From Staphylotrichum longicolle (taxonomy: Eukaryota > Ascomycota > Sordariomycetes > Sordariales > Chaetomiaceae), in assembly GCA_019096155.1 (NCBI GenBank), contig JAHCVI010000005.1, forward strand, positions 3,482,468 to 3,546,467: a stretch of 64,000 nt of DNA, written 5' to 3'. Of this stretch, positions 11,929-24,199 are shown piece by piece; position 1 is the first letter of the stretch, and every line of letters starts with the position of its first letter. A model generated the notes under the pieces. It worked only from the letters and a program-made list of their open reading frames with translations. It ran no database searches and was not told where the DNA came from. Both the position numbers and the translations under genes were made by a program.

Positions 11929-14271
11929 TGAATGCGGTGGTCGTGATGGAACGGGTCGGGTCCAGTCCGGGATTCAAATTAGAATGCGGTTTCTCGGACG
12001 TATGGGTTGTGTTTCTTTCTCTCTTTGTTCTTCTTTTTCCCTTTGCTGCGGACAAATGAGGCAACGTCCTCCTAGGGGAGACCGGTAATGCCAGCGGTGT
12101 TGTTTTCAACATGGGCTATCAAAGGAGCTAGTGAAGCATCCCTGTCGTGTGCGCGTTCCTGCGGTTAGCTGCTGCTGCGACCCCCTGCTTAGCCCTCCTG
12201 GAGGTGACATCGGTGCCTCCCGTCAGAACTTAAACCAGACGACTTTGCGGATGCCAAAACCAGCCGATGTCTTGGCTCGTTTGGGAAGCAGATCGGGAGA
12301 CATCGGGGTCGACGGAGAGGATGCGATACGAAGAAAGGAGAAAGGAAGGTGCATCAGGAAAGGAGGTGTGTAGGAGCGGTGATCCGGCAGTGAAGGAGCG
12401 ATGCGATGGGATGACTTGTAATCAGACTCGTCTCATTTGTCGGGCTGCCCGTTGCCATTGAGTAAAAGATCGCGATCTAAAGGCACTCGTTTGACCGAGG
12501 ACAAAGAGTCTACTGCGTAAGAGGAAAGCCGGAGATAAGGCAGCGGGTCTTCCCCCGCAACGTTGCGTGTTCCTCCGCATTGTTGGGCTCTTGCGATCGA
12601 AGCTCGCGAGTCTCCTTTCAGAAGGAACTCACATGCGCGCCCGAGCTGGGACCGGCGCTTGGACAGAAGTGGACAAGGGGATTCGCTGTGTAAGTGCCCG
12701 ATGGGGAAGGCGCCAAGATAGGCGAAGAAGGCGGCCAAGCAATCGCGGCTCACTTGGCGCAGAACCAAGCCGGTTCCCGTCCCGCCACCCGACGTCAATC
12801 GCGGCTTGTTCGAACTCCTTCTGCTTGGCAAGGCTGCAATGTCTCGAAACCATCCAGAAAACACCAGCGTCTCGGGCAAAAGAAGCCAGAGAGGCCAGAA
12901 GCCAGACTCCAGAAGCAGAAGAGCGAACCCGTCCTGCGGGCGAGCGCCGATCACCGGAAAACGAGTCCAGAACGGTGTCAGCCACCTGCCTACTTGGGCC
13001 GTATCCGTGTCCCCATACGGCGCCCGGGATTGCCGCCGGCTAGAAACTGACGAGCCAACATTAGCAACTCAGCACACACCACGGGCCTGGGCCCCAAGCG
13101 CCACTCACTGACACATGGCGAATTGACCGTCGAGGCCAGCTCGTCAACCATGATACGGGCGAGCCACACCACGCGCAAGTGCGCAATGCAGGTTTATGCA
13201 GGTTTCTCTCTCCCAGCCTATCGTGCCTCTTTACGGGATTGAGAGCGGGAGCCCCAGTGGCCCTTCCCGAATGGCAAAAAAATGCATCACCATTGTGCCA
13301 CTGGCGGGTTCCTGGAAGCACTCACCACTACACACCAGTTTTTGATCTGCGGACAGTTCATCCCTTGGTGACCAAAATATTCCCCGAATCCTCGAGTTTG
13401 CAAGGGCTCCGTGGCGTTGTTCCCCTGAGGACACCCGGGCGCAGGCAAGATGCCTGTCTGGGATGCGACAACTCAGGGTCGTTCACGGCGCGCGCCGGGT
13501 CCGGACGGATCCAGACATGGCATCTCGACCCAATAGCCGCTCGGTGAACCATCTCAGCGGAACAGTCGGCACCACTCAGCGCATTGCCGCGAGGAAAAAG
13601 GCCCCTAGGCAGATGGGGAAGGCGGGGGGGATGACACCTTGATGTTGCCCCACTTCTTCCAAATCAATCTGACAAAATCCACACTCCTTAGTCGTGCACC
13701 ACACGGCTCGAGTGCGGCCCCAGCTGCACAATGGCGTTTGGGACCAGGGGGTACCACATGGGATGGCGAGTATGGGTGCCAAGGAGGGAAGGAACCACCG
13801 CTCTCGTGTCGGGGTCTCGCTCACGCTAAGACGAGATTGTAAGGTGCAGGAAGGAAGCCCGGGCTCCCCCGGGCCCGAAGGCGCCTTCTGGGCGGGCTGC
13901 ATCTCCGGTCCTGGAGTGTGCATTCCAAGACGGTGGACCACTCCAAACGGCATTTCCGTCAGGAGACTGGAGGGGAGGATGCCGTGATCCATCGTCCATC
14001 CAGTCCATGCCCCCACGCGCGTGTTGTTCATTGCGCGAACGGCGCGCCCACAGTCGCCGCCCACTCCAGAAGTTCGCACATATAACCACGCGCCCGGGGA
14101 CTTGGATCTGCAGCTGCACCACCTGCCCGCTTCCCGCATCCCAGTGCCTTCCCGCTTCCTCTCTCTTCCCCGAGTCGGGGTTCAACAGTGCTTCGCACAC
14201 ATTCCCCCTCTGCCCTCTTTTGCAAAGCACCACCGACACCCCGTCATCGACCGACTGGTGAACAAGAAACC
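11929..14271. other. Long intergenic region: protease to peptide transporter
   Basis: About 2.3 kb without a recognisable gene. Open stretches on both strands (12433-13550, 13576-14239) are GC-driven, overlap each other and do not look like conserved proteins. A TATA-like acatataacc at about 14075 is followed by a CT-rich stretch (14150-14220) and the transporter start. This is consistent with a large, possibly regulated promoter. Confidence 0.45.
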
Positions 14272-16354
14272 ATGGGTGAGTACTTAGCGCACCTGGGTAC
14301 CATGATGACGGTATGACTGATGTTTGTCGATTTTTTCGCTCGGACAGCGGAGAAACCGCCCTCCTCAGGAAACGACTCGGCTCGTGCCCCGTCCATCATC
14401 ATGGGCGACGTGGAGAAGCAGTCGCACATGGCGTCTGGCGACCGCCACGCGCCCTATCATGACCCGGCCATCATGGAATCCGACTATGAGGGCAAGCCGA
14501 CCGAAGAGGAGCTGGCCGTCCTGCGCCGCGTTCCTGGCACCATTCCTACCCTCGCCTACCTTATCTGCGTCGTCGAGTTTTGCGAGCGTGCCTCGTACTA
14601 CGGTATCCAGCCCTTGATCAGCAACTTTGTCAACCGACCGCTTCCCGACGGGGGCAACGGCTGGGGCGCCCCCCCTCCCGATACCCAGAAGACCGCCGGC
14701 GCCTTGGGGATGGGCACCGTCGCCGCCAACGCTGTGACCCAGTCTTTCAGCATGCTTGCCTACGCGCTGCCCATGCTCTTCGGCTGGCTTGCTGATGCGA
14801 AGACGGGTCGATTCAAGCTCATTTGCTGGGGTGTTGCCGTCTTCGGCGTAGCCCATGTCCTCATGGTTGCTGCTGGCTCTAAGGACCTTCTGGCCAACGG
14901 AACGGCCAAAGTTCCCTACTTCCTTTCGGTTTACATTCTGTCCATTGGCGCGGGTAAGCTTGGCCCTTGTGCACATCGTCGACCCCCATATTGGTCGCTA
15001 ACAAGTCGCAGCCATGTTCAAGCCCAATGTGTCTCCCCTCCTGCTCGACCAGGTCACGACCACCGTGCCCAAGGTGATCACGCTCAAGACCGGCGAGAGG
15101 GTTATCCAGGATCCTGAGGCCACCACCGAGCGCGTCATGCTCTGGTTCTACCTCATGATCAACATCGGTGGTTTCATGGCGGTGGCCACAGCCTACTCGG
15201 AGAAGTACATCGGCGTAAGTGCTCAACTAATAAAGACACACTTCGTTCTCCGCACAGCGACTAACGGCATGTAGTGGTGGCTCGCCTTCCTCATCCCCCT
15301 CATCCTCTACCTGCCGCTGCCGCTCCTGCTCTGGTTCCTCCACAAGCGTGTGATTCTGCACCCTCCTGGAGGCAGCGATCTGCCCAACGTTTTCAGGATC
15401 CTTGGCATTTGCTTCCGCCGTGGAGGCGTGAAGAAGATCGGCCGTCACGGATTTTGGGATCTCGCGAAACCATCCGACATTGCCGCTGCGGGACTTGAAG
15501 GCGTGTATCACACGCGGTGGAACGATCAATTCGTTGAGGACGTCCGCCGGACCTTCCAGGCAACAGGCATCTTCTGCTTCTTCCCGATCCAGTACATCAA
15601 CGACAACGGTCTTGGTGCCGCGGCCAGCTTCCTGTCGACCATGCTCGAGACCAATGGCGTGCCTAACGACGTCATCTCCAACTTCAACTCCCTCAGCATC
15701 ATCGCCTTTGCGCCCGTTCTGAACTACGGTCTGTACCCGCTCCTGCGCAAGCTCAACATCCACTACGGTCCGGTCGCGCGTATCGCCACCGGCCTGGCCA
15801 TGTCATCCCTCGGAGGCGCCGGCTACACCATCCTCAACTACTATGCGTACAAGTTGTCACCGTGCGGTGAGTACGGCTCAAGCGACTGCACAGTTGGCAC
15901 TGGTGTTGCCCCCATCAGCATCTGGTGGATGGCCATTCCCTTCGCCATTGGTGGCATCTCGGAATTGTTCGTCAACGTTCCGGCTTATGGTATCGCTTAC
16001 TCACGCGCTCCTGTCAACATGCGCGGTCTCGTGTCAGCGCTCAACCTGTTCAACACGGCTATTGCCTACGCCATTGGCCTGGCCTGCTCTTCGGTCGTTA
16101 CGGATCCCTATCTGACTTGGGACTTTGGTGGCCCCGCCATTGTGGGTGGTGTCCTGACCGTGGTCTTCTACTTCATGTTCCGCCACATCGATAAGGAGGA
16201 GTACGTCCTGAGCACCAACACCAACGATAGGGATTACCACCTGGAGATGGAAGGCACCCGCAACGTTGTCGGCGAGAACGAGCTGAACAAGACCTCCAAC
16301 CGGCCGGCGCCCATCGTCGACAACGAGGAGATGATGATCTCGCAGAAGCAGTAG
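14272..16354 (+). CDS. ptr2: POT/PTR2-family peptide:H+ symporter
   Basis: Di/tripeptide proton symporter of the plasma membrane. Proposed exons are 14272-14275, 14348-14953, 15012-15214 and 15275-16354 (630 residues). The first exon is only ATG plus one base, followed by a perfect gtgagt donor; splicing yields MAEKPPSSG. An in-frame ATG at 14401 is an alternative start that would shorten the protein by about 20 residues. Family marks are ICVVEFCERASYYGIQPLI (PTR2 signature 1, ExxER), MGTVAANAVTQSFSMLAYALPMLFGWLAD, AMFKPNVSPLLLDQ (signature 2 region, FKPN), and the fungal TFQATGIFCFFPIQYINDNG. Around twelve hydrophobic segments are readable. The cytosolic tails are hydrophilic and acidic. The intron positions at the IGAG/MFKPN and KYIG/WWLAF junctions fall at exact domain seams. 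Confidence 0.93.
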
Positions 16355-18254
16355 ACGGGTTGTCTTGAGCAGGAGCGATGCGAGGATGCACGATTGAGGT
16401 CACGAGTGGGAGTCTGGCGTTCTCTGGGTTCACGGATATCTTCGTCATTTGTGTTTGTTTGACGAGCGGGGGGGTGAAGCAGCATGGCGATTGTACTGAG
16501 AATAATGTAATGCTTACCGAATGAAGCTGCTCTGATGATCATCCACATGTCCGATTTCTTGCCTGTTGTGCTTGTGTTGTGCCTAGAGACGGTACCGTTG
16601 CAGATCCCTTCCACATGGCCGAGTGTCCTGTTTGCCGCCGCACATCACAACCCCCACCACACCGGCGCTCCAAGCACCGGTGATGACGAAGGTGTCGACG
16701 CCCAACGGATTATCTTCGGTGGTTGCATCATGACAGCGATACATCACGACAGATACGCGATCTGTAAGTGGCAAGAACTCGCAGTGACTGCCGGAAACTG
16801 CGGCCTTGATTATCGAAAGTTCCCATTCGGGCCGTTTGTGTGCCAGGCTAGGATGGTGAGACAAAGAGACCTTGCTTTCAAAATAAACCAGCCGAGGCAC
16901 ACAGAGCCAGTGGGGAAGGGGATAAGTATTTTGGTCATCGGCAAGAGATCCAATTGCAGGTTAGGCGGCATTGCTTCGCGGCAAACTTGCTGGAAACCCA
17001 TCAGGAGCGACCTGGACCCTGGAACACCAGGTGGCGACATGTTTCAGGGGAAACGTTACGAAGCCGACCACGAAGAGCTGTGAGACGCCAAAATCCCATT
17101 GCAGAGTTCAGAAATTGAGAAAAGCGCACGGCGAGACTCCACTGGCGTTCACACCGTCATGGAAAGCAGCAAGAAAAAGAACGCAGAATTTGAGCTCAAC
17201 CAGCACTTCTCAGACACCGACCAAGTAATGCTTCGGGCACACAGGAATGAACGCGAAACAAAGGGAAGCCTTCTTCTTCACGTCCCGAGAAACTGGTCCC
17301 GAGATCGCAACGAAAAAGAGGAAAAATGGCCGGTCAGACTTCCATCGACACCCACCCCGCCTGAGCGCCCGAAGGCAAGACCTCAGGAAAGCCGGGGTAC
17401 AGATCATCGCCACTCTCTATACAGCCGCAGCACAAGGCCAGCGACCGCCACCTTTGCAGGCAGGTCGAGAGTCAAAAAGGATCTCACTGTAGGGCGCCGA
17501 GGATATCGTTCATCAACCCGGGTGGGATCTGTGGCTCCTTTAGGGAACACAAAAGAGGACGAATACTATAGAAATGATTCTCTGAAGTATTGTCGACATG
17601 AAGAAAAAAAGAGAAAAGAAAATCGAAATGGAGGGAGGAGCGCGCTCAATATATAGGCAACGGACTGTGGTCTGTGCACGCCTGCAAATCTGCAACGCCC
17701 CACTCCATCTCGGGGTCCACTTCTCAAAATTTTGGGTTGGAAATGGCGGGAAAGTGGGCTGGAAAATTCTGCCGTGCAAGACCGCCAAAATTTCTCACGA
17801 GACGCAGCCTTTGCCCCCAGACAACACACAAATCGGAGCTTGTTTATGTGGGAAATGGCATTTTCTGCCGTTATTATCAGCGATCATGTAATGTCTGAGC
17901 AAATGATTGGGGCTTTGAGTTATCTAGGTCATGACACTCTGCCGACAGAGGATCCAGGACTCACTGCGATTCAAGGACTCGCTGCTGGAGATGGCCCCAA
18001 TATCGAGGTGGCACAATGTGTTGAAGGGACGTCGGGGTCCGTCGTTGGCTAAGGTATTGAGTCCGTCGCTTGGTTCGACTTGAATCTCGAGAGGAGCTCT
18101 AAAAGTGACAAGTACTCATGCAGGCGCCTCGCAGAGTTGGAACTAGACGCTTGATTGGAGTCCTCGGAGGCTCGTCACCGAAAGCGCTTGATGCTCCTCA
18201 GCCGGTGCACTCGAACTTCAGAGGCTAACAGGTTCGAGTTTATAGCACGCTTAT
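16355..18254. other. Intergenic: convergent 3' ends of the PTR2 and NMNAT-like genes
   Basis: About 1.9 kb between converging genes. The longest open stretch (17099-17656, +) is Arg/Lys/Ser-rich without recognisable motifs, and I do not call it. No RNA gene was recognised. Confidence 0.45.
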
Positions 18255-19313
18255 TCACTCATTGTAGAGATTCTCGTGCTCAATCCACCATCTCACCTCT
18301 GGAGTAACCATCAGGTCAAGCCTGGCTGAGTCCCGAGCCTTCGCGGCGGCCCGCGCATACGTGCTGCTCACGATGTCCGCCCCCACTTGACGTCCCTCAA
18401 CCATTTCGATCCTGCCGCTCCAGTGGCTGTTTCCTCCTACCTTGCTCAACCCCTCTGCTTTGAACAGATTTTCGAGATATGCCTTCTGCTCGTCTGCCCC
18501 GCCCCATTCATCGTCCGTCCGCATTGTGACTCTCAGCTTTGCCCGCGAAAAGAAAGGGCCGAGCGCTTTCTGCATTGGTGTGGCTTCGGGGCCGGCAAGA
18601 ACTTGAGCAGTAGAATCAAACGGACCATAGTACTTTGGGTTGAAGATGCGGACCAGCGTGTCATAACCAACGAGAAAGACTTGCTCTGTCTCGCCCACGC
18701 CATTTGTGCCCTCCTCCCCGTTGTAGAACCCCGACTCTGCCAGCGCGGCGCTCTTATCGTGAAAATAAGGCACCGTTGCGAGACCAAGATCGACGCTGAA
18801 TGTCCCTGCCTCGACCTCGGCGCCGTCATGTCTCTCGCCAGATTCTTCTTCGGTCTCGCTCCGCACATTACGCTGCACATCCCTGGCAAACGCCCACATC
18901 ATCGCGAGCCGCTTGTCAAATGCCGCTGGTTTCGCCCCCTTGTCGGCATTGTTGACCGACAGAAGCAGTAGCAACCGCAATGCGCCTAGTCCCTGCCCTT
19001 GCTTGTGTGTGAAGTCGTGGATGGCAGATGTGGCCATGCGTAGGTGCGCGCGGGTCGGGGGGTTGAAGGACGAGTCGAGGACGATCAACGTCCGCGGCTT
19101 TGCGCGGGGTGGGAGTGGCGTGGGGTTGCCATGGTCTTGTCGTCCGCCACGGTGCACGCCCGGAGCAGCAGTGCAGATGATCTTGAACTTGGAACCGGAA
19201 GCTTGGAACGAGGAAAGGGCGCGGTTAAAGAAATCGGCGACGGAACGAGCGGATGCGGGGACCTGAGGAGGCATTGAGTGCCCGGTCAATGGGATCTCGT
19301 CGGTCTTGCACAT
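18255..19313 (-). CDS. Nicotinamide-nucleotide adenylyltransferase-like protein (POF1/NMNAT family)
   Basis: Single exon of 352 residues from ATG 19313, or 339 from the second ATG at 19274. The nucleotidyltransferase alpha/beta phosphodiesterase fold is marked by SSFNPPTRAH at residues 81-90, the family's xFxPxTxxH-type nucleotide-binding loop. A hydrophobic strand (RTLIVLD) precedes it, and near the C-terminus is ADIVSSTYAR, corresponding to the ISSTxxR motif. The middle contains the strand EQVFLVGYDTLVRIFNPKYYG, typical of fungal POF1-like proteins. These enzymes form NAD(P) dinucleotides from mononucleotides; yeast Pof1 is an ATPase linked to protein quality control, so the exact substrate is uncertain. 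It lies on the same strand as APC10 and converges with PTR2. Confidence 0.85.
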   Translation of the reverse strand: MCKTDEIPLTGHSMPPQVPASARSVADFFNRALSSFQASGSKFKIICTAAPGVHRGGRQDHGNPTPLPPRAKPRTLIVLDSSFNPPTRAHLRMATSAIHDFTHKQGQGLGALRLLLLLSVNNADKGAKPAAFDKRLAMMWAFARDVQRNVRSETEEESGERHDGAEVEAGTFSVDLGLATVPYFHDKSAALAESGFYNGEEGTNGVGETEQVFLVGYDTLVRIFNPKYYGPFDSTAQVLAGPEATPMQKALGPFFSRAKLRVTMRTDDEWGGADEQKAYLENLFKAEGLSKVGGNSHWSGRIEMVEGRQVGADIVSSTYARAAAKARDSARLDLMVTPEVRWWIEHENLYNE

Positions 19314-19843
19314 GGTACGGTTTAGCTTTGAAGGTCAGACAGTGCAATTGGAAGAGCGGGGTTGAACAATGGTACCTTGCAATTATGTCATTGCCGAGAT
19401 CTCGATCAGGGGCCTTCGCTTCGGCCCGGGCCGGGTTCCAGGACAACAGTTGCGCTGAGGACCATGAAGACGAAACTTCCCAGACCACTGGTCGGGTTTC
19501 TGTACCAATGGATTCGAATTTCATTTGTAGTACCATTGTCAATGATGCACTTCGCTCTGCCCTATCCCCGCCCCAGACCAAACGCCCCCAAGAGGCCATC
19601 ATGTTTCCTCTTGCTCGAGTCAAACAGCATCGAGACGACCATGCCATGCACCGAAAAGTATAGTCATATAAACGCCCGATGACAGAGGGTATCAAGCCGC
19701 CCAAACCGGCCAAGTCAACCCGCCCCAGCACGTGTCCTCCCAACGCCTAAGCCATGCAAATTTCCTCCACAGTCAATGCTCTTTCAGACCACCAGCCAAA
19801 CATCGCCTCCCGTCACCATGTACAGCCACGCGGCATCAACCCT
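19314..19843. other. Intergenic: NMNAT-like promoter and APC10 3' end
   Basis: 530 bp between two minus-strand genes, holding the promoter of the adenylyltransferase-like gene and the 3' UTR of APC10. No additional coding sequence was recognised. Confidence 0.5.
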
Positions 19844-20693
19844 TTAGCGAATCACCGGCTCCCGCATCAAATCACCAACGTTAGAAAGGGAAATGGGGTG
19901 GCGCTCAAAAGCATCCAACAGCTCTTGGAAGGACTCGCCCTCCACGCTCTGCGTTATCAACATGCGCGCATTGTCGTCGTCAACATGGGTCCCCAAGCCG
20001 CGGGACGGCTCTCCTGGGGCGGCGCCCAACTGATCATCCAGCGCGTAAATCTTGATGCCACGGATATGGGTGTCCTTGCCGTTCTGATGGTTCTCCTTGA
20101 TGTGCATCTGCACCATCCAACAGCACAGCGAATTGCCGTCGGCGCCTCCACCACTCTCTGCAATGGGGACGTCCTGCCATCCAACAGGGTTGGTGAGCGG
20201 GACCTCTGCGAACTGGATCAGATCATGATGGCCGGTGCCGGCGCAAAACACAATCAGTGTGGGCGTGTACGACTCGTCCTGGTTGTAGTCGACGTAGAAG
20301 CGGATCGCCCGGATCTCAACACGGCGAAGGAAGTGAATGGTGAGCAGATGCGGCTGCTGGCCATCCGACCTGTCAAGTCTGGTCAGTAAACCGTACTAAA
20401 AGACCCCGAAAACGTTTTGAGACTCACTGCCAGTACTTGTCCAGGTCGTCGCTGAGCAACTCGGCCACGCCGTTTCCGGGTCTGTGGCTGCTGACGCCGA
20501 AGTGGGCAAGGTTGTTGATCTCTTTGAGACCCAAAGCCGCGGGGTTGAACGCGTGGTCTTGCAGTTCGTCTTCAGACTCAGAGTGGTCGTCGTCGTCGTC
20601 ACCCATCTCCTCGCCCACGTCCTCGGCCGTAGCATCGCCAAGCATCTCATCGTCGTCCTCCTCAAGCCCTCCCAGCAGCTCTTCGTCACTCAT
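19844..20693 (-). CDS. apc10: Anaphase-promoting complex subunit 10 (APC10/Doc1)
   Basis: Exons 20693-20428 and 20369-19844 (intron 58 nt) encode 263 residues. The N-terminus is strongly acidic (residues 5-50). The DOC (galactose-binding-like) domain follows, with NLAHFGVSSHRPGNGVAELLSDDLDKYWQSDG, QPHLLTIHFLRR, IRAIRFYVDYNQDESYTP and HIRGIKIYAL all readable (the first runs across the intron). The protein ends in Ile-Arg, the conserved IR tail that docks APC10 on the TPR subunit Cdc27 next to the co-activator. APC10 helps the APC/C recognise degrons and act processively in mitotic ubiquitylation. The ATG at 20693 has an in-frame stop just upstream. An alternative start through an upstream exon (20982-20804) is possible and described separately. 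Confidence 0.9.
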
Positions 20694-20982
20694 CTCGCGT
20701 GCTCAAAAGCACCCTCTCCAAAGCGCCGCGCTCATCATCCGAGTCGTCGTGGTCTCTCGCGGTGGCTGCAGGGAGCGGAACGAAAGTTAGTCAATTCCAT
20801 CACCTCGTCGAATCGTAGATTCCAAGCTCGAGTCCCTCGAGGATAGTAGCCTCGTTTTCTTGCTCAAAGACGATGGGATCGCGCTTGTACAAGCCACGAG
20901 GAGTGTTGAGATCCTTCTCGAGATCCAATTCTCCCAGAATCCGCCGCGGCCATACAGCGCGGTGATCCACCGCTGGGCTCAT
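20686..20982 (-). CDS. Possible small upstream ORF/exon overlapping the APC10 start
   Basis: From ATG 20982 an open stretch runs through MSPAVDHRAVWPRRILGEL to a GT donor after 20804. Its composition looks protein-like (it contains GLYKRDPIVFEQENEATIL). Two continuations are possible. (1) An acceptor before 20755 continues in the frame DHDDSDDERGALERVLL and stops at 20686, giving an 82-residue protein whose stop overlaps the APC10 ATG by 8 nt. (2) An acceptor before 20688 would join it in frame to APC10 (STSDEELLGG), extending that protein by about 58 residues. I cannot decide between them, and it could also be non-coding 5' UTR. Not a family I recognise. Confidence 0.35.
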
Positions 20983-21843
20983 TGTGATAGCAAAAGAAAG
21001 AGAACAAAAGTAAGGAGGAACGGGAAATACAACGAAAGCGAGGAGATAAGGAAACCTAGCAGAGTAATGTTGAAGGAAAGTGATGGCTCATAGAGACGGT
21101 GAGAGTGGTTTCCAAGGACAACATTTGCGAGAAGCTCGCAGTCGTGTGGGCGGATGATACAGAAGAAGTAAGATCAAATACAATGGCGAGTAGGAGAAGA
21201 AGTGAGGTTTGGCGACAGCTGGCGGAGGTTGACGGGGTGGGAGACTTACACAGGGGCATCTCGAGAGTGCAGCGGTAGGGTCTCAACAGACTGACTGCAC
21301 GAGTTGGCTTTCACTCAGGAGCTGTTCCAAACAGCAACTGTGATGAGTGCAGCGAATGTCAATGGCCACAGCTGGAGCTGAGGTGTTCTCGGCCTCTTTT
21401 ATGGTGCGAAGTATATTGTCGAGCACATTGGCAAGCTGCGTAGTGAGCATTGAGGATTTTGAGTTTTGGCGGTTGAAGGGAGCTCAAGCAGTGAGTGGTC
21501 TTGTCCAAGTTCAGGGTTGACACTTGACAGAGCACCCCCTTGTCGAGGGTCAGATCAGAGGCCCCACTGTCGTTCGCACCCGCCTGATTCCGCCGTGTTA
21601 CACCGCCCCGCTTCCAATGTTCCAGGGCGCTTTCCTGCCTGCTGCGCTGCAATTCAGTTGAGCCGGCCATGTGACTGCGTGATGCATTCGCGTCGCCGCC
21701 CGACGCGCTGCAAGATCCACACCTCCGAATCCAACCGTCCCAGAACATAAGAGACACCTCGTCCATCACAGCGGGGAACCTGACACCAAACAGCCCTACA
21801 GAGGAAGTCACACAGTGCATGACTGCCTCAGACACTTTTCAAG
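20983..21843. promoter_or_regulatory. Bidirectional promoter region of APC10 and Mre11
   Basis: About 860 bp between the divergent APC10-side ORF and the Mre11 start. It is less GC-rich near 21000-21300. No conserved ORF is visible. It should contain both promoters; no specific operator was recognised. Confidence 0.5.
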
Positions 21844-24199
21844 ATGCCGCAGGACTCTGGTGCGTTTCTGTCCCCTTCCGTCCCGTCGACTCGAGCTGGC
21901 TCCTTGATGTGCAAACCGACAACCTTGGGCGTCTTGCAGCGTTCTCGCTCAGCATCAAGTTTGTTGGGCTGGTTCTAAACTCGCCGCAGGTTCAGACACT
22001 ATCCGTATTCTGATCTCGACCGATAATCATGTTGGCTTCGAAGAACGCGACCCCATCCGCAAGGATGACAGTTGGCGCACTTTCGACGAGATCATGCAGA
22101 TTGCGCGCTCCCAGGATGTCGACATGGTCCTTCTTGGTGGCGACCTGTTCCATGACAACAAGCCGTCGCGCAAATCCATGTACCAAGTCATGCGGTCGCT
22201 CCGAAAGAACTGCCTTGGTATGAAGCCCTGCGAGCTCGAGTTTCTGAGCGACGCGGCCGAAGTGTTTGAGGGGGCGTTCCCCTACGTCAACTACCAAGAC
22301 CCCGACATCAACATCTCTATCCCTGTTTTCTCGATCCACGGAAACCACGACGACCCCAGCGGTGATGGCCACTTCTGCTCCCTCGACTTGCTGCAGGTTG
22401 CCGGCCTCGTCAACTACTTTGGCCGCGTTCCAGAGGCGGATAATATCCAGGTGAAGCCCATACTACTGCAGAAGGGGAAGACCAAGTTGGCTCTGTACGG
22501 GCTGAGCAATGTACGCGATGAACGAATGCACCGGACATTCCGAGACAACAAGGTCAGGTTTTTCCGTCCTGGCCAGCAGAAGGCCGACTTCTTCAACCTG
22601 CTGGCAGTACACCAAAACCATTACGCGCACACCCCCACCAGCTACCTACCCGAGAACATGCTCCCTGACTTTTTGGATCTCGTCGTCTGGGGCCACGAAC
22701 ACGAATGCCTCATCGATCCGATACGCAACGCAGAAACCGGTTTCCATGTCATGCAGCCAGGGTCCTCGGTCGCCACCTCTCTGGTTCCCGGGGAGGCCGT
22801 GACCAAACATGTTGCGATTTTGAGCCTCACTGGGAAATCCTTTGAAGTGGACAAGATCCCCCTGAAAACAGTTCGACCGTTTGTCACGCAAGAAATTACC
22901 CTGGCCAGCGACAAGCGCTTTAAGGGGCTAGAGAAGAAACAGGACAATCGTCAAGACATCACGAAACGGCTGATGTTGATTGTGGAGGAGATGATTGAAC
23001 AAGCTAATGCGGCATGGCAGTCGATTCACAGCGAGATAGACGATGACGAAGGACAGCCACTGCCTCTGATCCGGCTCAAAGTGGAATATACAGCCCCCGA
23101 GGGCTCAAAGTTTGAGGTCGAGAACCCGCAGCGTTTCTCCAACCGGTTTGCAGGCAAGGTGGCGAACCAAAACGACGTCGTCTACTTTTACCGCAAGAAG
23201 ACAGTCACGTCAAGTATGCCAAACACCTAATCCTCGGCGGCGGAACTGAGCGGACACGGCTAACAACGTGTAGGGAAAGCCAAGGATACGAGAGGAATTC
23301 CAGAAGGGGTCACAGAGGCCCTCGAATCGCTGGATGCCGTCAAAGTTGACACACTGGTGCAGGAATTCTTTGCCCAGCAATCACTCAAAATTCTTCCGCA
23401 GGCGCCGTTTGGAGATGCCGTGAATCAGTTCGTCAGCAAGGACGACAAGCACGCAGTGGAGATGTTTGTTATCGACTCGCTCTCTACCCAGGTCAAGGGC
23501 TTGCTGCAGTTGGACGACGACAAGATCACAGAGGGCCTCGATGCCCACATTGAGGACTTCCGAAAAGTCATGGAGAAAAGCTTTGTCTCGGGTCAGCAGA
23601 AGCAGGCCCAGCGCAAGAGGCGGTTCAAGGACAAGCCCGACGGATGGGACTCGGACTTGGACGGCCACTGGAACGCGCAACCAGATGCGATTGAAGATGT
23701 CCCGGTGTCTCCCGAGCCTACGAACAGCGGAAGGGGCCGCGGGCGACCGGCCTCGGGGGTTGTTCTTAGCGATGACGACGGCGACGAGCCTCCTGTGCAA
23801 AAAGCGCCAGCCAAGCGGACAGCAGCAGCGACGAGGACGACCAAGGCAGCCCCCGCCAAGAAACCAGCAGCGGCCAAGAAGGCTGCCGCTCCAAAGAAAG
23901 CTCCGGCACGGGGCCGGAAGAAAGCGAATCCGTTCCAGGATAGTGACGAGGAAGAGGAAGAAGATGTGATCATGGATGATGACGATGGAGAGCCGGAGCC
24001 CCCTGCGAGAGTACAACCAACGAGAGCCACGCGAGAGACTCGGACTCGGGCTGGTGCTAAAACGAAACAAACGACGCTGAACTTCTCGCAGTCACAAAAG
24101 CCAAAGGCGACTCAAAAGTCGATTGAGATTAGTGATGACGAGATCTCGGAGGATGATGCTTTTGAGACGATGCCTGCGTCACGAAGCAGGCGTCGGTAA
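21844..24199 (+). CDS. mre11: Double-strand break repair nuclease Mre11
   Basis: Three exons, 21844-21859 (16 nt), 21990-23213 and 23274-24199 (introns 130 and 60 nt), encode 721 residues. All metallophosphoesterase motifs are present: STDNHVG (D-x-H), LLGGDLFHDNKP, SIHGNHDDPSG, AVHQNH and VVWGHEHECLI. The fungal Mre11 cap domain follows (QRFSNRFAGKVANQNDVVYFYRKK). The C-terminal third has the helical Rad50-binding region, a GRGRGRPAS glycine-arginine patch, a Lys/Ala-rich histone-H1-like stretch, acidic clusters and a basic end. It acts in the nucleus with Rad50 and Nbs1/Xrs2 in end resection and checkpoint signalling. The start is fixed by the short first exon MPQDSG spliced to SDTIRILISTDNH. 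Divergent from APC10. Confidence 0.95.

Noticed and set aside
12433..13550. Overlapping open frames on both strands between protease and transporter
   Set aside because: Mutually overlapping, low-complexity, GC-driven; none resembles a conserved protein.
17099..17656. 185-codon open frame on the plus strand
   Set aside because: Arg/Ser/Lys-rich composition without motifs, lies between convergent genes, no start context or splice support; likely chance.
19754..20389. 211-codon plus-strand frame
   Set aside because: Antisense shadow of the APC10 second exon, whose DOC-domain sequence is unmistakable.
23381..24070. 229-codon minus-strand frame
   Set aside because: Antisense shadow of the Mre11 C-terminal exon.
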